Part shown: positions 25,057 to 33,333 of the stretch, one piece after another
Layout: every line of letters begins with the position of its first letter
Numbering within the stretch: the first letter of the stretch is position 1
Source: Bacteroidales bacterium
Lineage (GTDB): Bacteria; Bacteroidota; Bacteroidia; Bacteroidales; GCA-2748055
Assembly (NCBI GenBank): GCA_020636775.1
Contig: JACJXF010000009.1
Span: 30,085 to 94,084 of the forward strand
DNA: 64,000 nucleotides
Direction: 5' to 3'
Translations under genes and position numbers: made by a program
The notes under the pieces: model-generated
What the model was told of the DNA's origin: nothing
Seen by the model: only the letters and a program-made list of their open reading frames with translations
Database searches by the model: none

Positions 25057-25497
25057 ATGAAAGCGTCTGAGTTTTTTACCAGGGAGCAGAAATCCCTTAT
25101 TGAGAATGCTATTCGAAAAGCTGAATTATATACTTCAGGGGAGATCAGGGTACATATTGAATCGGAAATCAAGGGCGATGTTCTGGATAGGGCCGCCTAC
25201 CTGTTTGAGTACCTGAAAATGCACAAAACAGCCGAGAGAAACGGGGTATTGTTTTACCTGGCAGTAAAAAGCAGAAAGTTTGCTATTCTGGGAGATGCAG
25301 GTATTAATGCAAAAGTACCTTCAAACTTCTGGGACCAGATTAAAGAGTCGATGGCTGCAGCATTTGCTGAAGGTAAGTTTAGCGAGGGATTATCAGAGGG
25401 GATACTTTCTGCAGGCGAGCAGCTTGCCAGGCACTTTCCTCATCAGAAGAACGATGTTAACGAACTATCCGATGATATCTCATTCGGTAAAAAATAA
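25057..25497 (+). CDS. TPM-domain protein, cytoplasmic-looking
   Basis: 146 residues, no signal peptide. TPM (YgcG/DUF477) fold: an amphipathic helix, then T-S-G-E-I-R-V-H-I-E-S, R-N-G-V-L-F-Y-L-A-V-K-S-R-K-F-A-I-L-G-D-A-G-I-N-A-K-V, W-D-Q-I-K-E-S-M and S-E-G-L-S-E-G-I. It is the middle gene of LemA-TPM-TPM and its stop lies 4 bp before the next ATG. The absence of both a signal peptide and a membrane tail distinguishes it from the following gene. Confidence 0.88.
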   Translation: MKASEFFTREQKSLIENAIRKAELYTSGEIRVHIESEIKGDVLDRAAYLFEYLKMHKTAERNGVLFYLAVKSRKFAILGDAGINAKVPSNFWDQIKESMAAAFAEGKFSEGLSEGILSAGEQLARHFPHQKNDVNELSDDISFGKK

Positions 25498-25501
25498 AGT
25501 C

Positions 25502-26275
25502 ATGCGAAAATTTCTTGTACTTATTGCCTTTGTCCTGATAGCAGTCCCGCTGGCTTCAGCTCAGAAAAGTGTTTTTCCCGACAAACCCACTGCCTGGGTG
25601 AATGATTATGCCGGACTTTTAAAACCGGAAGAAGCCAGTGCTCTTAATTCAAAACTGGGATATTACCAGGATTCGACCAGTACTCAGATATTTATTGTGA
25701 CTCTGGATGAGCATGGCGACGAGCCAATATCAATGCTATCTGCGGAAATAGGTCAGAAATGGGGTGTGGGTCAGAAGGGAAAAGATAACGGCTTGTTAAT
25801 TCTTATTTATCCTGCCGATCATGAAATATGGATATCGACCGGTTACGGACTGGAAGAATACCTTACCGATGCCATCAATAAGCGAATCATTGAAAATGAA
25901 ATAAAGCCTGCATTTAAAGCAGGTGAGTATTACCAGGGACTCGATAAGGCTACCACGGTAATGATGAATATACTTTCCGGAGTATTTGCGGGGGATCAGT
26001 ACATGAAAAGATCCAACAAGGGAGGTGGTTCTGTTGCCGGAATTATCTTTCTTATATTCCTTTTCATGATAATCTTTGGAGCCGGAAAAGGCGGAAATTC
26101 GAAATCGGTTGGAAAAAACCTGCCTCTCTGGCTGGCTCTTGGCATGCTGAGTTCTACGCGACACTCTCATAGCGGGAGTTTTGGAGGCTTTAGTTCAGGC
26201 GGAGGCGGGTTCGGAGGTTTCTCAGGAGGCGGCGGTGGAAGCTTTGGTGGCGGAGGCGCAGGAGGCTCCTGGTAA
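25502..26275 (+). CDS. TPM-domain membrane protein with Gly-rich tail (YgcG-like)
   Basis: 257 residues from ATG 25502; the frame is open further upstream but overlaps the previous gene, and only this start yields the signal peptide M-R-K-F-L-V-L-I ... A-S-A-Q. The TPM domain follows (V-N-D-Y-A-G-L-L-K-P-E-E-A, T-S-T-Q-I-F-I-V-T, K-G-K-D-N-G-L-L-I-L-I-Y-P, I-S-T-G-Y-G-L-E-E-Y-L-T-D), then a membrane helix (about 180-200) and a C-terminus made almost only of Gly, Phe and Ser. The family is thought to act in the envelope, with the TPM domain periplasmic. Third gene of the LemA operon. Confidence 0.88.
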   Translation: MRKFLVLIAFVLIAVPLASAQKSVFPDKPTAWVNDYAGLLKPEEASALNSKLGYYQDSTSTQIFIVTLDEHGDEPISMLSAEIGQKWGVGQKGKDNGLLILIYPADHEIWISTGYGLEEYLTDAINKRIIENEIKPAFKAGEYYQGLDKATTVMMNILSGVFAGDQYMKRSNKGGGSVAGIIFLIFLFMIIFGAGKGGNSKSVGKNLPLWLALGMLSSTRHSHSGSFGGFSSGGGGFGGFSGGGGGSFGGGGAGGSW

Positions 26276-26319
26276 TGAACCAATTATTAATTCAATCTGT
26301 TTAGTAGGTAAATGTGCTG

Positions 26320-27408
26320 ATGAAAATCAAGATCCCTGTATTTCTTATTCTGCTTCTGCTTGTTAAAGCCGGATATGCTCAGGTGGAGGATACAAGCCGT
26401 CTGAGCATCCTCTTTGCCGGCGATCTTATGGGACACGACGGACAAATTAAATCGGCCTGGGATGAGAAATCCAAAAGCTACAATTACGATACCTGTTTTA
26501 GTCAGATCAGGGATATGGTTAGCTCAGCCGATATCGCCGTTCTTAACCTTGAAGTAAATCTGGCAGGAGAACCCTATAAAGGTTATCCCCAGTTTTCAAG
26601 CCCTGACGAGCTGGCGGAGGCTGCCAAAAAAGCAGGGTTTGATATTTTTATAAATGCCAACAATCACGCTCTCGACCGAGGGAAAAAAGGGATTGAAAGA
26701 ACCATCGATGTACTCGATAACTTTGGAATAATTCACACTGGAACTTTCAAAGATGTTTCTCAGCGCGAGATTAATTATCCCCTTATAATTGAAAAGAATA
26801 ATATACGCCTTGCAATTCTGAATTACACTTACGGAACCAACGGACTAACGGTAAGCCCTCCGAATATTGTAAATTATATTGATACAGCAGGCATTAAAGA
26901 AGATATTGCAAAGGCCCGGCTGGCAGAACCGGATTTTATAATTGTAACTCTGCATTGGGGACAGGAATATCAGAGAAACGAAAATCAGCAGCAGCGGGAT
27001 CTTGCTGAGTTTCTTTTTCAGAATGGTGCTGATGCCATTATCGGATCACATCCTCACGTTATACAACCCATAAAAAAGTATTACAGGAATCCCAATGACA
27101 GTAGCGATTACAATCTGGTGGTTTATAGTCTTGGGAATTTTATTTCCAATCAGGGCGACAGGTATCGGGATGGAGGATTGATGGTTGAGCTGCAGATCAC
27201 AAAAGCAAAAAGCGCCCGGCTGACCAGCCTGAAGACGCTTCCTGTATTTGTTTATAAGCCTGACAGACCCGGTGGAGGACAGGAATTTGTGTTATTACCT
27301 GCAAATGATGCGGAAGAAATGATTAACCGCTTTAAAATGCCGGATTCCGATCAGTTTTACTTCAATACTTTTATTGAAGACACCCGGGAACACCTGAAAG
27401 GATTTTAG
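26320..27408 (+). CDS. CapA-family (PGA_cap) secreted metallophosphatase-like protein
   Basis: 362 residues from ATG 26320 (a GTG two codons upstream is possible). Signal peptide ends G-Y-A-Q. CapA/PGA_cap features: L-F-A-G-D-L-M-G-H-D, A-V-L-N-L-E-V-N-L-A-G, F-I-N-A-N-N-H-A-L-D-R-G, I-V-T-L-H-W-G-Q-E-Y and D-A-I-I-G-S-H-P-H-V. The family resembles calcineurin-type phosphatases and includes poly-gamma-glutamate synthesis CapA, but no capB/capC is near, so its role here is unknown. Its stop abuts that of the convergent zinc-ribbon gene. A paralogue lies at 32176-33303. Confidence 0.85.
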   Translation: MKIKIPVFLILLLLVKAGYAQVEDTSRLSILFAGDLMGHDGQIKSAWDEKSKSYNYDTCFSQIRDMVSSADIAVLNLEVNLAGEPYKGYPQFSSPDELAEAAKKAGFDIFINANNHALDRGKKGIERTIDVLDNFGIIHTGTFKDVSQREINYPLIIEKNNIRLAILNYTYGTNGLTVSPPNIVNYIDTAGIKEDIAKARLAEPDFIIVTLHWGQEYQRNENQQQRDLAEFLFQNGADAIIGSHPHVIQPIKKYYRNPNDSSDYNLVVYSLGNFISNQGDRYRDGGLMVELQITKAKSARLTSLKTLPVFVYKPDRPGGGQEFVLLPANDAEEMINRFKMPDSDQFYFNTFIEDTREHLKGF

Positions 27409-28188
27409 CTATTCTGCTTTTGCAACAGTACCGCTGATTTCATCATCAACAAGTATCCTTCCGCAATATTCACATACAATAATTTTCTTACGTGAACGGA
27501 TGTCAAGCTGCCTCTGAGGAGGAATCTTATTAAAACAACCACCGCACGCATCCCTTTCAACAGTTACAACAGCCAGTCCGTTGCGCGCATTTCCGCGAAT
27601 CCTTTTGTAGGCTGTCAGTAAGCGTGGCTCAATAATCTTTTGTATTTCAGCAGATTTATTAAAAAGAGTCTCTTCCTCTTTACGTGTATCCGAAACAATC
27701 TCGTCAAGCTCGTTCTTCTTACTCTCAAGATCTTCTTTTCTCTCAGCAAGCAATTCATTGGATTCGGCTATCTGCTCTTTCCTGGAATTTATTTCAGCAT
27801 TAAACTCAGTAATTTTCTTACGGGCAAGTTCAATCTCAAGATTCTGAAATTCGATTTCCTTTGAAAGTGAATCAAACTCCCTGTTGTTTCTTACATTTTT
27901 CTGCTGCTCTTCATATTTTTTAATAAGGGCTTCCGAATTGACTATATCCAGTTTTTTCTCAGCCATGTTATGCTCCAGGCTCTTAAGCTCCTCTTCGTAG
28001 TTATGAATACGTGTCTCAAGTCCGGCGATATCATCTTCCAGATCCTGAACTTCCAGTGGCAATTCACCCCTGAGAATTTTAATCTTATCGGTTTCGGTAT
28101 CTACTGTCTGCAATTCAAAAAGCGCGCGAAGTTTGCCTTCGATGGAGATTTCATGAGTTTCTTCAATTTTTGTTTTAGCCTCTGCCAT
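27409..28188 (-). CDS. Coiled-coil C4 zinc-ribbon protein (CdsZ-like)
   Basis: 259 residues. A long coiled coil (about 20-185, heptads rich in Glu/Lys/Leu) leads to a C-terminal C4 zinc ribbon: C-G-G-C ... C-E-Y-C-G-R-I-L-V. This is the conserved Bacteroidota zinc-ribbon family sometimes compared with chlamydial CdsZ. The start is 4 bp after the stop of the Nif3-like gene, an arrangement repeated across the phylum, so the two are an operon. Role is unclear; nucleic-acid or protein binding is likely. Confidence 0.88.
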   Translation of the reverse strand: MAEAKTKIEETHEISIEGKLRALFELQTVDTETDKIKILRGELPLEVQDLEDDIAGLETRIHNYEEELKSLEHNMAEKKLDIVNSEALIKKYEEQQKNVRNNREFDSLSKEIEFQNLEIELARKKITEFNAEINSRKEQIAESNELLAERKEDLESKKNELDEIVSDTRKEEETLFNKSAEIQKIIEPRLLTAYKRIRGNARNGLAVVTVERDACGGCFNKIPPQRQLDIRSRKKIIVCEYCGRILVDDEISGTVAKAE

Positions 28189-28192
28189 AGGA

Positions 28193-29287
28193 TTATAGAT
28201 AATTAATTGGATTCGTATTTACCTCTGATAAATGAAGTGCAAATTTAGGATAATTTTTTGTAAGTAATTCATAAAAAAGCTCTTTTGTAAATTGCTCACT
28301 CTCATAATGTCCTATATCGGCAATTAATATGCTGTTTTCCGCATCAAAGAACTGATGATATTTGAAATCAGCACTTACAAAAGCATCTGCTCCTGAAGCA
28401 ATGGCTTTAGAGAGAAGAGAGCTACCACTTCCCCCGCAAACAGCCACTTTCCTTATCTTTTTTCCCAACAGGGAAGTGTAGCGAATTCCTTTTGCGGTAA
28501 ATTTTTCTTTTAAAAGCTTCAGAAACTCCGTCTCATCCATATCCTTTTCCAACTCCCCTGTCATTCCAAGCCCGATCATATAATTTTTGTTTTTCAGCGG
28601 ATAAAGATCATAGGCTACTTCTTCGTAAGGATGAGCACTCAATAAGGCTGCCACTACTTTTGCAGAAAGCTCTTCAGGGAGAATTGTCTCAATCCGGATT
28701 TCAGGCTCAATATGCAGCTTTCCTTTTTCACCAACAAAGGGTTGAGTGTTCTCCAATGCCCTGAAACTTCCCTCACCTTTTATATTGTAGCTGCACATAT
28801 CATAATTCCCGATAACCCCTGCCCCGGCTTCAAAAATCTTTTCACGAACCTTATCTGCATGAGATTCGGGTACAAAAAAAACCAGTTTCTCAAGTTTGTT
28901 TTTTACCGGATCCAGAACTTTACAATTCTTCAAGCCTATTTTCTCACACATCTTACTGCTCACTCCCTTGTTCACAATGTCAATATTGGTATGAACGGAA
29001 AGTATGGCAATATTTTTCCGTATCGCTTTTATCAGTATTCTTTCGGTATAATTACTCCCCGTAAGGCTTTTTATTCCTTTAAAAAGCAAGGGGTGGTGGG
29101 AAATAATAAGGTCAGCCTTTTTCTCTATAGCTTCATCTAATACTTCTTCAGTAATATCAATGCATAGCAGAGCCGATTCAATCTCCCTTTCCGGATCTCC
29201 GAGTTGCAGACCTGAATTATCATAAGGTTCCTGATATGAAAATGGGGCGAATTGCTCAAATACCCTAATGATATCCTTTACTTTCAT
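28193..29287 (-). CDS. Nif3-like dinuclear-metal hexameric protein
   Basis: 364 residues, the long form with an inserted PII-like domain (about 125-235). Metal ligands are in S-H-H-P-L-L-F and S-V-H-T-N-I-D at the N-terminal half and D-I-G-H-Y-E-S-E near the C-terminus. Members are often labelled Nif3-like dinuclear metal center (YbgI/YqfO) proteins or GTP cyclohydrolase I type 2 by homology, but the activity of most is unproven. It precedes the zinc-ribbon gene by 4 bp and lies 113 bp downstream of merR-like. Confidence 0.92.
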   Translation of the reverse strand: MKVKDIIRVFEQFAPFSYQEPYDNSGLQLGDPEREIESALLCIDITEEVLDEAIEKKADLIISHHPLLFKGIKSLTGSNYTERILIKAIRKNIAILSVHTNIDIVNKGVSSKMCEKIGLKNCKVLDPVKNKLEKLVFFVPESHADKVREKIFEAGAGVIGNYDMCSYNIKGEGSFRALENTQPFVGEKGKLHIEPEIRIETILPEELSAKVVAALLSAHPYEEVAYDLYPLKNKNYMIGLGMTGELEKDMDETEFLKLLKEKFTAKGIRYTSLLGKKIRKVAVCGGSGSSLLSKAIASGADAFVSADFKYHQFFDAENSILIADIGHYESEQFTKELFYELLTKNYPKFALHLSEVNTNPINYL

Positions 29288-29400
29288 TGAAATTCAATTT
29301 AAGTTAACGGCCTCTGTTGGACTTTAAACATTAAAAACTAACAATAATCGGCAGGAATTTGTTTGTGGGGTAAGAGTCAGAAGACAAGCTATTGGAAAAA

Positions 29401-29748
29401 TTACTTTGGACTATCCAGTTCATCCCGGATTTCAATCAGCATTTCCTTAATCTGGTTCAGTGACTGAATAACCTCAAAATCGTCATGTACATCTTCTTTA
29501 TTTTCCTTCATTTTCTTTCTGGCTCCGGCAAGAGTCATTCCACGCACTTTCACCAGATCAAAAATGATATGAAAATTCTCAACGTCCTCCTTGGTAAAAA
29601 GTCGGTTTCCTTTTTTATTCTTCTTGGGTTTTATAATATCAAACTCCTTTTCCCAGAAACGTATCAGGGAAGTGTTGACGTTAAACATTTCTGCAACCTC
29701 ACCAATAGAATAAAATAATTTTTCAATTTTAGGTTCCTTGTATGGCAT
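29401..29748 (-). CDS. MerR-family transcription regulator
   Basis: 115 residues. N-terminal MerR winged helix: Y-S-I-G-E-V-A-E-M-F-N-V-N-T-S-L-I-R-F-W-E-K-E-F-D, then K-K-G-N-R-L-F-T-K-E-D-V, then a short helical tail (about 75-115) with no Cys or obvious effector domain. This short form is common in Bacteroidota next to the Nif3/zinc-ribbon genes. Target promoters cannot be read off. Confidence 0.9.
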   Translation of the reverse strand: MPYKEPKIEKLFYSIGEVAEMFNVNTSLIRFWEKEFDIIKPKKNKKGNRLFTKEDVENFHIIFDLVKVRGMTLAGARKKMKENKEDVHDDFEVIQSLNQIKEMLIEIRDELDSPK

Positions 29749-30172
29749 TGGAATTAACTGTTAATCTTCGGGAAACCAGGTTTTATCAGAGTAGTCCTAA
29801 TTCAACTTTTAAGCCTCTGATCTCCCCTTTTAAAAAGCTATACAAAATAGAACATTTCATATCAAAAAACAATCATTTTCCTGAGTTTTCCCGATAAGTA
29901 ATCTGGAATGTTTTTCTGATCCAGGTAAAAACTTCCTTCCCTCCAGAAAATTATACCTTAGAATCATATAAATTTTTTGTTTAAGGTTGTTAATTATATG
30001 TTAAACAATAAAATAGAAATACATGACGATAAACTATTTTAATAATTGATTTATAATATCTTATGAATTTTTTCATTAGACTTAAATTCAATTATTGTTT
30101 AATCTTTATACTTTTTTGTTAAACAATAATATGAAAAATACTGTTCTCCTTTCAAACCATAAAATTATACTC
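29749..30172. other. Gene-free region upstream of the FAS1 gene
   Basis: About 420 AT-rich bases between the divergent merR-like and FAS1 genes. It contains a perfect 12-bp inverted repeat just before the FAS1 start (separate entry) and a further copy of its half-site at 30000-30011. No ORF of a credible kind was seen. Confidence 0.6.
30091..30130. promoter_or_regulatory. Perfect 12-bp inverted repeat upstream of FAS1 gene
   Basis: ATTATTGTTTAA (30091-30102) and TTAAACAATAAT (30119-30130) are exact reverse complements with a 16-nt AT-rich centre. A further direct copy of GTTAAACAATAA occurs at 30000-30011. The pair ends where the first candidate ATG (30131) begins. It could be an operator or an RNA stem; the sequence does not decide. 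Confidence 0.5.
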
Positions 30173-32167
30173 ATGAAAACAACAGCAAGCAAATTATTTC
30201 TTAAAGGAAAAAATTTCCTTAGAATTTCAATGATTGCTCTGGTGACTTTAATTATATCCGGACAATCCAATGCCCGTGCCACAAATACCGTTGTGGATGT
30301 TATCGTAAACAGTCCTGATCATACAACCCTCGAGACAGCTGTAGTTGCTGCCGGACTGGTTGATGCCCTTTCAGGTGACGGTCCTTTTACCGTATTTGCT
30401 CCAACCGATGCTGCTTTTGCTGCTCTGCCTGCCGGTACTCTGGATGCTCTGCTGGCTGATCCTACAGGACAGCTCAAAGAAATCCTTCTCTACCATGTTG
30501 TAAGCGGTAAAGTTCTTTCAACCGATCTTTCCGACGGTATGATGGCTACTACGCTGCTGGGTAAAGATATTACCATTACCATCAATGGCGACGGTGTATT
30601 TATCAATAATGCCAAAGTAACTGTTGCCGATGTTATGGCAGACAATGGTGTTGTGCATGTGATTGATGCGGTTTTACTTCCTCCAACCAATACCGTTGTG
30701 GATGTTATAGTAAACAGTGCTGATCATACAACCCTCGAGACAGCGGTAGTTGCTGCCGGACTGGTTGACGCTCTGTCAGGCGACGGTCCTTTTACCGTAT
30801 TTGCTCCAACCGATGCTGCTTTTGCTGCTCTGCCAGCTGGTACTCTGGATGCTCTGCTGGCTGATCCTACAGGACAGCTCAAAGATATCCTACTCTACCA
30901 TGTTGTAAGTGGTAAAGTCCTTTCAACCGATCTTTCCGACGGTATGATGGCTACCACACTACTGGGTAAAGATATTACCATTACCATCAATGGTGACGGT
31001 GTATTTATTAATAATGCCAAAGTAACTGTTGCAGATGTTATGGCAGACAATGGTGTTGTGCATGTGATTGATGCGGTTTTACTTCCTCCAACCAATACCG
31101 TTGTGGATGTTATAGTAAACAGTGCTGATCATACAACCCTCGAGACAGCGGTAGTTGCTGCCGGACTGGTTGACGCTCTGTCAGGCGACGGTCCTTTTAC
31201 CGTATTTGCTCCAACCGATGCTGCTTTTGCTGCTCTGCCAGCTGGTACTCTGGATGCTCTGCTGGCTGATCCTACAGGACAGCTCAAAGATATCCTTCTC
31301 TACCATGTTGTAAGCGGTAAAGTTCTTTCAACCGATCTTTCCGACGGTATGATGGCTACCACACTGCTGGGTAAAGATATTACCATTACCATCAATGGTG
31401 ACGGTGTATTTATCAATAATGCCAAAGTAACTGTTGCAGATGTTATGGCAGACAATGGCGTTGTGCATGTGATTGATGCGGTTTTACTTCCTCCAACCAA
31501 TACCGTTGTGGATGTTATAGTAAACAGTGCTGATCATACAACCCTCGAGACAGCGGTAGTTGCTGCCGGACTGGTTGACGCTCTGTCAGGCGACGGTCCT
31601 TTTACCGTATTTGCTCCAACCGATGCTGCTTTTGCTGCTCTGCCAGCAGGTACTCTTGATGCCCTGCTGGCTGATCCCACAGGACAGCTCAAAGATATCC
31701 TACTCTACCATGTTGTAAGTGGTAAAGTTCTTTCAACCGATCTTTCCGACGGTATGATGGCTACTACACTGCTGGGTAAAGATATTTCCATTACCATCAA
31801 TGGTGACGGTGTATTTATTAATAATGCAAAAGTAACTGTTGCAGATGTTATGGCAGACAATGGCGTTGTGCATGTGATTGATGCGGTACTGGTGCCTGCA
31901 AGTGATCCAACATCTGTATCCAGGAATTTTTCAGGAGCAGAAGAGATCAAAATTTATCCGAATCCTGCCAGTGAATATTTTATTGTAAACATGAAAGAGC
32001 AGGAAGGAATGCTAAAAATCTACAGAATGGATGGATCAGTTATTTCCTCAAAAATTTTAAGGAATAACGAAAACAGGATTGAGATCAGCGATTTGAATCC
32101 GGGAATGTATTTCATTTCAGTGGATTCAGAAAACACAGTTAAAAGTCAGAAATTGCTTGTGAAGTAA
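30173..32167 (+). CDS. Four-domain fasciclin (FAS1) surface protein with T9SS sorting domain
   Basis: 664 residues from ATG 30173, which gives a normal signal peptide (L-R-I-S-M-I-A-L-V-T-L ... A-R-A); in-frame ATG 30131 would add 14 residues. Four FAS1 domains of exactly 135 residues each (T-V-V-D-V-I-V-N ... T-V-F-A-P-T-D-A-A-F-A ... L-L-Y-H-V-V ... V-V-H-V-I-D-A-V-L) are followed by a linker and a type A T9SS sorting domain (I-K-I-Y-P-N-P-A-S-E-Y ... G-M-Y-F-I-S-V-D ... Q-K-L-L-V-K). FAS1 domains are adhesive; the protein should sit on the cell surface. The domain-coding DNA units (30284, 30689, 31094, 31499) are almost identical, indicating recent duplication or conversion. Confidence 0.92.
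   Translation: MKTTASKLFLKGKNFLRISMIALVTLIISGQSNARATNTVVDVIVNSPDHTTLETAVVAAGLVDALSGDGPFTVFAPTDAAFAALPAGTLDALLADPTGQLKEILLYHVVSGKVLSTDLSDGMMATTLLGKDITITINGDGVFINNAKVTVADVMADNGVVHVIDAVLLPPTNTVVDVIVNSADHTTLETAVVAAGLVDALSGDGPFTVFAPTDAAFAALPAGTLDALLADPTGQLKDILLYHVVSGKVLSTDLSDGMMATTLLGKDITITINGDGVFINNAKVTVADVMADNGVVHVIDAVLLPPTNTVVDVIVNSADHTTLETAVVAAGLVDALSGDGPFTVFAPTDAAFAALPAGTLDALLADPTGQLKDILLYHVVSGKVLSTDLSDGMMATTLLGKDITITINGDGVFINNAKVTVADVMADNGVVHVIDAVLLPPTNTVVDVIVNSADHTTLETAVVAAGLVDALSGDGPFTVFAPTDAAFAALPAGTLDALLADPTGQLKDILLYHVVSGKVLSTDLSDGMMATTLLGKDISITINGDGVFINNAKVTVADVMADNGVVHVIDAVLVPASDPTSVSRNFSGAEEIKIYPNPASEYFIVNMKEQEGMLKIYRMDGSVISSKILRNNENRIEISDLNPGMYFISVDSENTVKSQKLLVK
30284..31903 (+). repeat. 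Four near-identical 405-bp tandem repeats encoding FAS1 domains
   Basis: Units start at 30284, 30689, 31094 and 31499, each 405 bp in frame (135 codons). Differences are scattered, mostly synonymous single bases (for example GGC/GGT and CTG/CTA/CTT alternatives), and the first unit has Pro in place of Ala at the S-P-D / S-A-D position. The last unit diverges over its final ~20 bases. This level of DNA identity exceeds what the protein family would need. Confidence 0.92.
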
Positions 32168-32175
32168 TTCTCAGC

Positions 32176-33303
32176 TTATTGAATTAACAATGCCGGTTCG
32201 TTTGGACCGGCATTTTTATTGCGGTCAATTTCGGTCTGAATGGGCAGAATCCAGCCTTCATCAGTAATCTCAAGGAGAGTTTCAGGAAAATCCAGCTTAG
32301 TAAGTTCCTTTATCTTATAAATCACCCTTTTTTCCGGGTCAATCCTGGCTCCACCTTCACCAGGCTGGTATACCGGAACAATCTGAGCTTTAACGAAGCT
32401 TCCGTCAGGAGCAAGCCAGGTTTTTATCAGCGGACAAATTCCATTGGGACCTGCAAGGTTAAACCTGGACCAGGTGCTAAAATTACCGAGACTGTATCCA
32501 ATAAGTCTGTTATTGTACAGTTCAACTGCCCTGCTTACATGAGGACCAGAGCCCATAACCAGGTCGGCGCCCGCATCGATAACATCATGGGCAAAACGGT
32601 AAACATTTCCCCTGTTGAACCCAAGGAAGTCCTCATCTTGTCGCGTAACATGCTGATAATCCTTTCCCTCAGCACCTCCATGAAAATATACAATTACAAA
32701 ATCACAGCTGTCATTGAGCATAGAAACAATCTTCTTTGCACCCTCATAATCTTTAAGGTCAGCTGTACCAGTATGGGGAGCAAAGGCAGCGAAGCCAATT
32801 TTAAATCCCTCTCTTTCAATTATGGTGAAGGGTTTTGTTGAGAGTCCGGCATAATCCATACCTTTTTCTTCAAGTAATTTGGAGGTATTAATCCTGCCTT
32901 CATAGCCAAAATCGTTGATATGATTATTTGCCAGGCTAAGGAGATCAAATCCGGCATCCATTATACAATCGAGATATTCATCGGGCATTCTGAATACGTA
33001 GCAATTTAAAGTATCCTTGCATTGTTTTGCAGTGCCTCCCTCACCTGCAAAGACTCCCTCAAGGTTCCCGGCAGTTACAGTGGCATCCAGCAGATAGGGT
33101 TTAAGCTCTGCGAGAAGTGGATAACAATTATTTCTTGGAGGGAGGTAGGAGGCGGAAGGATAATTTGTACCTAGCATAATGTCTCCTACTGAAACTACCG
33201 ATATCCCTGACGCAGAACCGGATGTGCCTGGGAACACCTGCGCAGATGAACTTGTCAAAAAGACAATAATAAAGAGTACTGAAAAGAATAGTCTTTCCTT
33301 CAT
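32176..33303 (-). CDS. CapA-family secreted protein (second copy)
   Basis: 375 residues; signal peptide 1-21 (ends S-S-A-Q). CapA/PGA_cap features: V-S-V-G-D-I-M-L-G-T-N-Y-P, T-A-G-N-L-E-G-V-F-A-G, S-L-A-N-N-H-I-N-D-F-G, F-V-I-V-Y-F-H-G-G-A-E-G and G-A-D-L-V-M-G-S-G-P-H-V. It differs from the copy at 26320 in having a longer insertion before the Asn-His block. The C-terminal codons overlap the terminator hairpin of the convergent FAS1 gene. Function unknown beyond the fold. Confidence 0.85.
   Translation of the reverse strand: MKERLFFSVLFIIVFLTSSSAQVFPGTSGSASGISVVSVGDIMLGTNYPSASYLPPRNNCYPLLAELKPYLLDATVTAGNLEGVFAGEGGTAKQCKDTLNCYVFRMPDEYLDCIMDAGFDLLSLANNHINDFGYEGRINTSKLLEEKGMDYAGLSTKPFTIIEREGFKIGFAAFAPHTGTADLKDYEGAKKIVSMLNDSCDFVIVYFHGGAEGKDYQHVTRQDEDFLGFNRGNVYRFAHDVIDAGADLVMGSGPHVSRAVELYNNRLIGYSLGNFSTWSRFNLAGPNGICPLIKTWLAPDGSFVKAQIVPVYQPGEGGARIDPEKRVIYKIKELTKLDFPETLLEITDEGWILPIQTEIDRNKNAGPNEPALLIQ
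32190..32217 (+). terminator. Terminator of the FAS1 gene
   Basis: 8-bp perfect stem ATGCCGGT/ACCGGCAT (32190-32197 and 32206-32213), 8-base loop, then TTTTT on the plus strand. It lies 22 bp past the FAS1 stop and inside the last codons of the convergent CapA-like gene, which is unusual but leaves that gene's frame intact. Confidence 0.85.
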
Positions 33304-33333
33304 TGAATTTACCTTATTAAGAAATGATGGAAT

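Noticed and set aside
30490..31950. Minus-strand ORFs of ~66 codons repeating every 405 bp inside the FAS1 gene
   Set aside because: They are mirror frames of the four near-identical FAS1 units and have no start signals or neighbours.
26320..33303. Poly-gamma-glutamate capsule locus
   Set aside because: Two CapA-like genes are present but they are unlinked and no capB or capC gene was seen.
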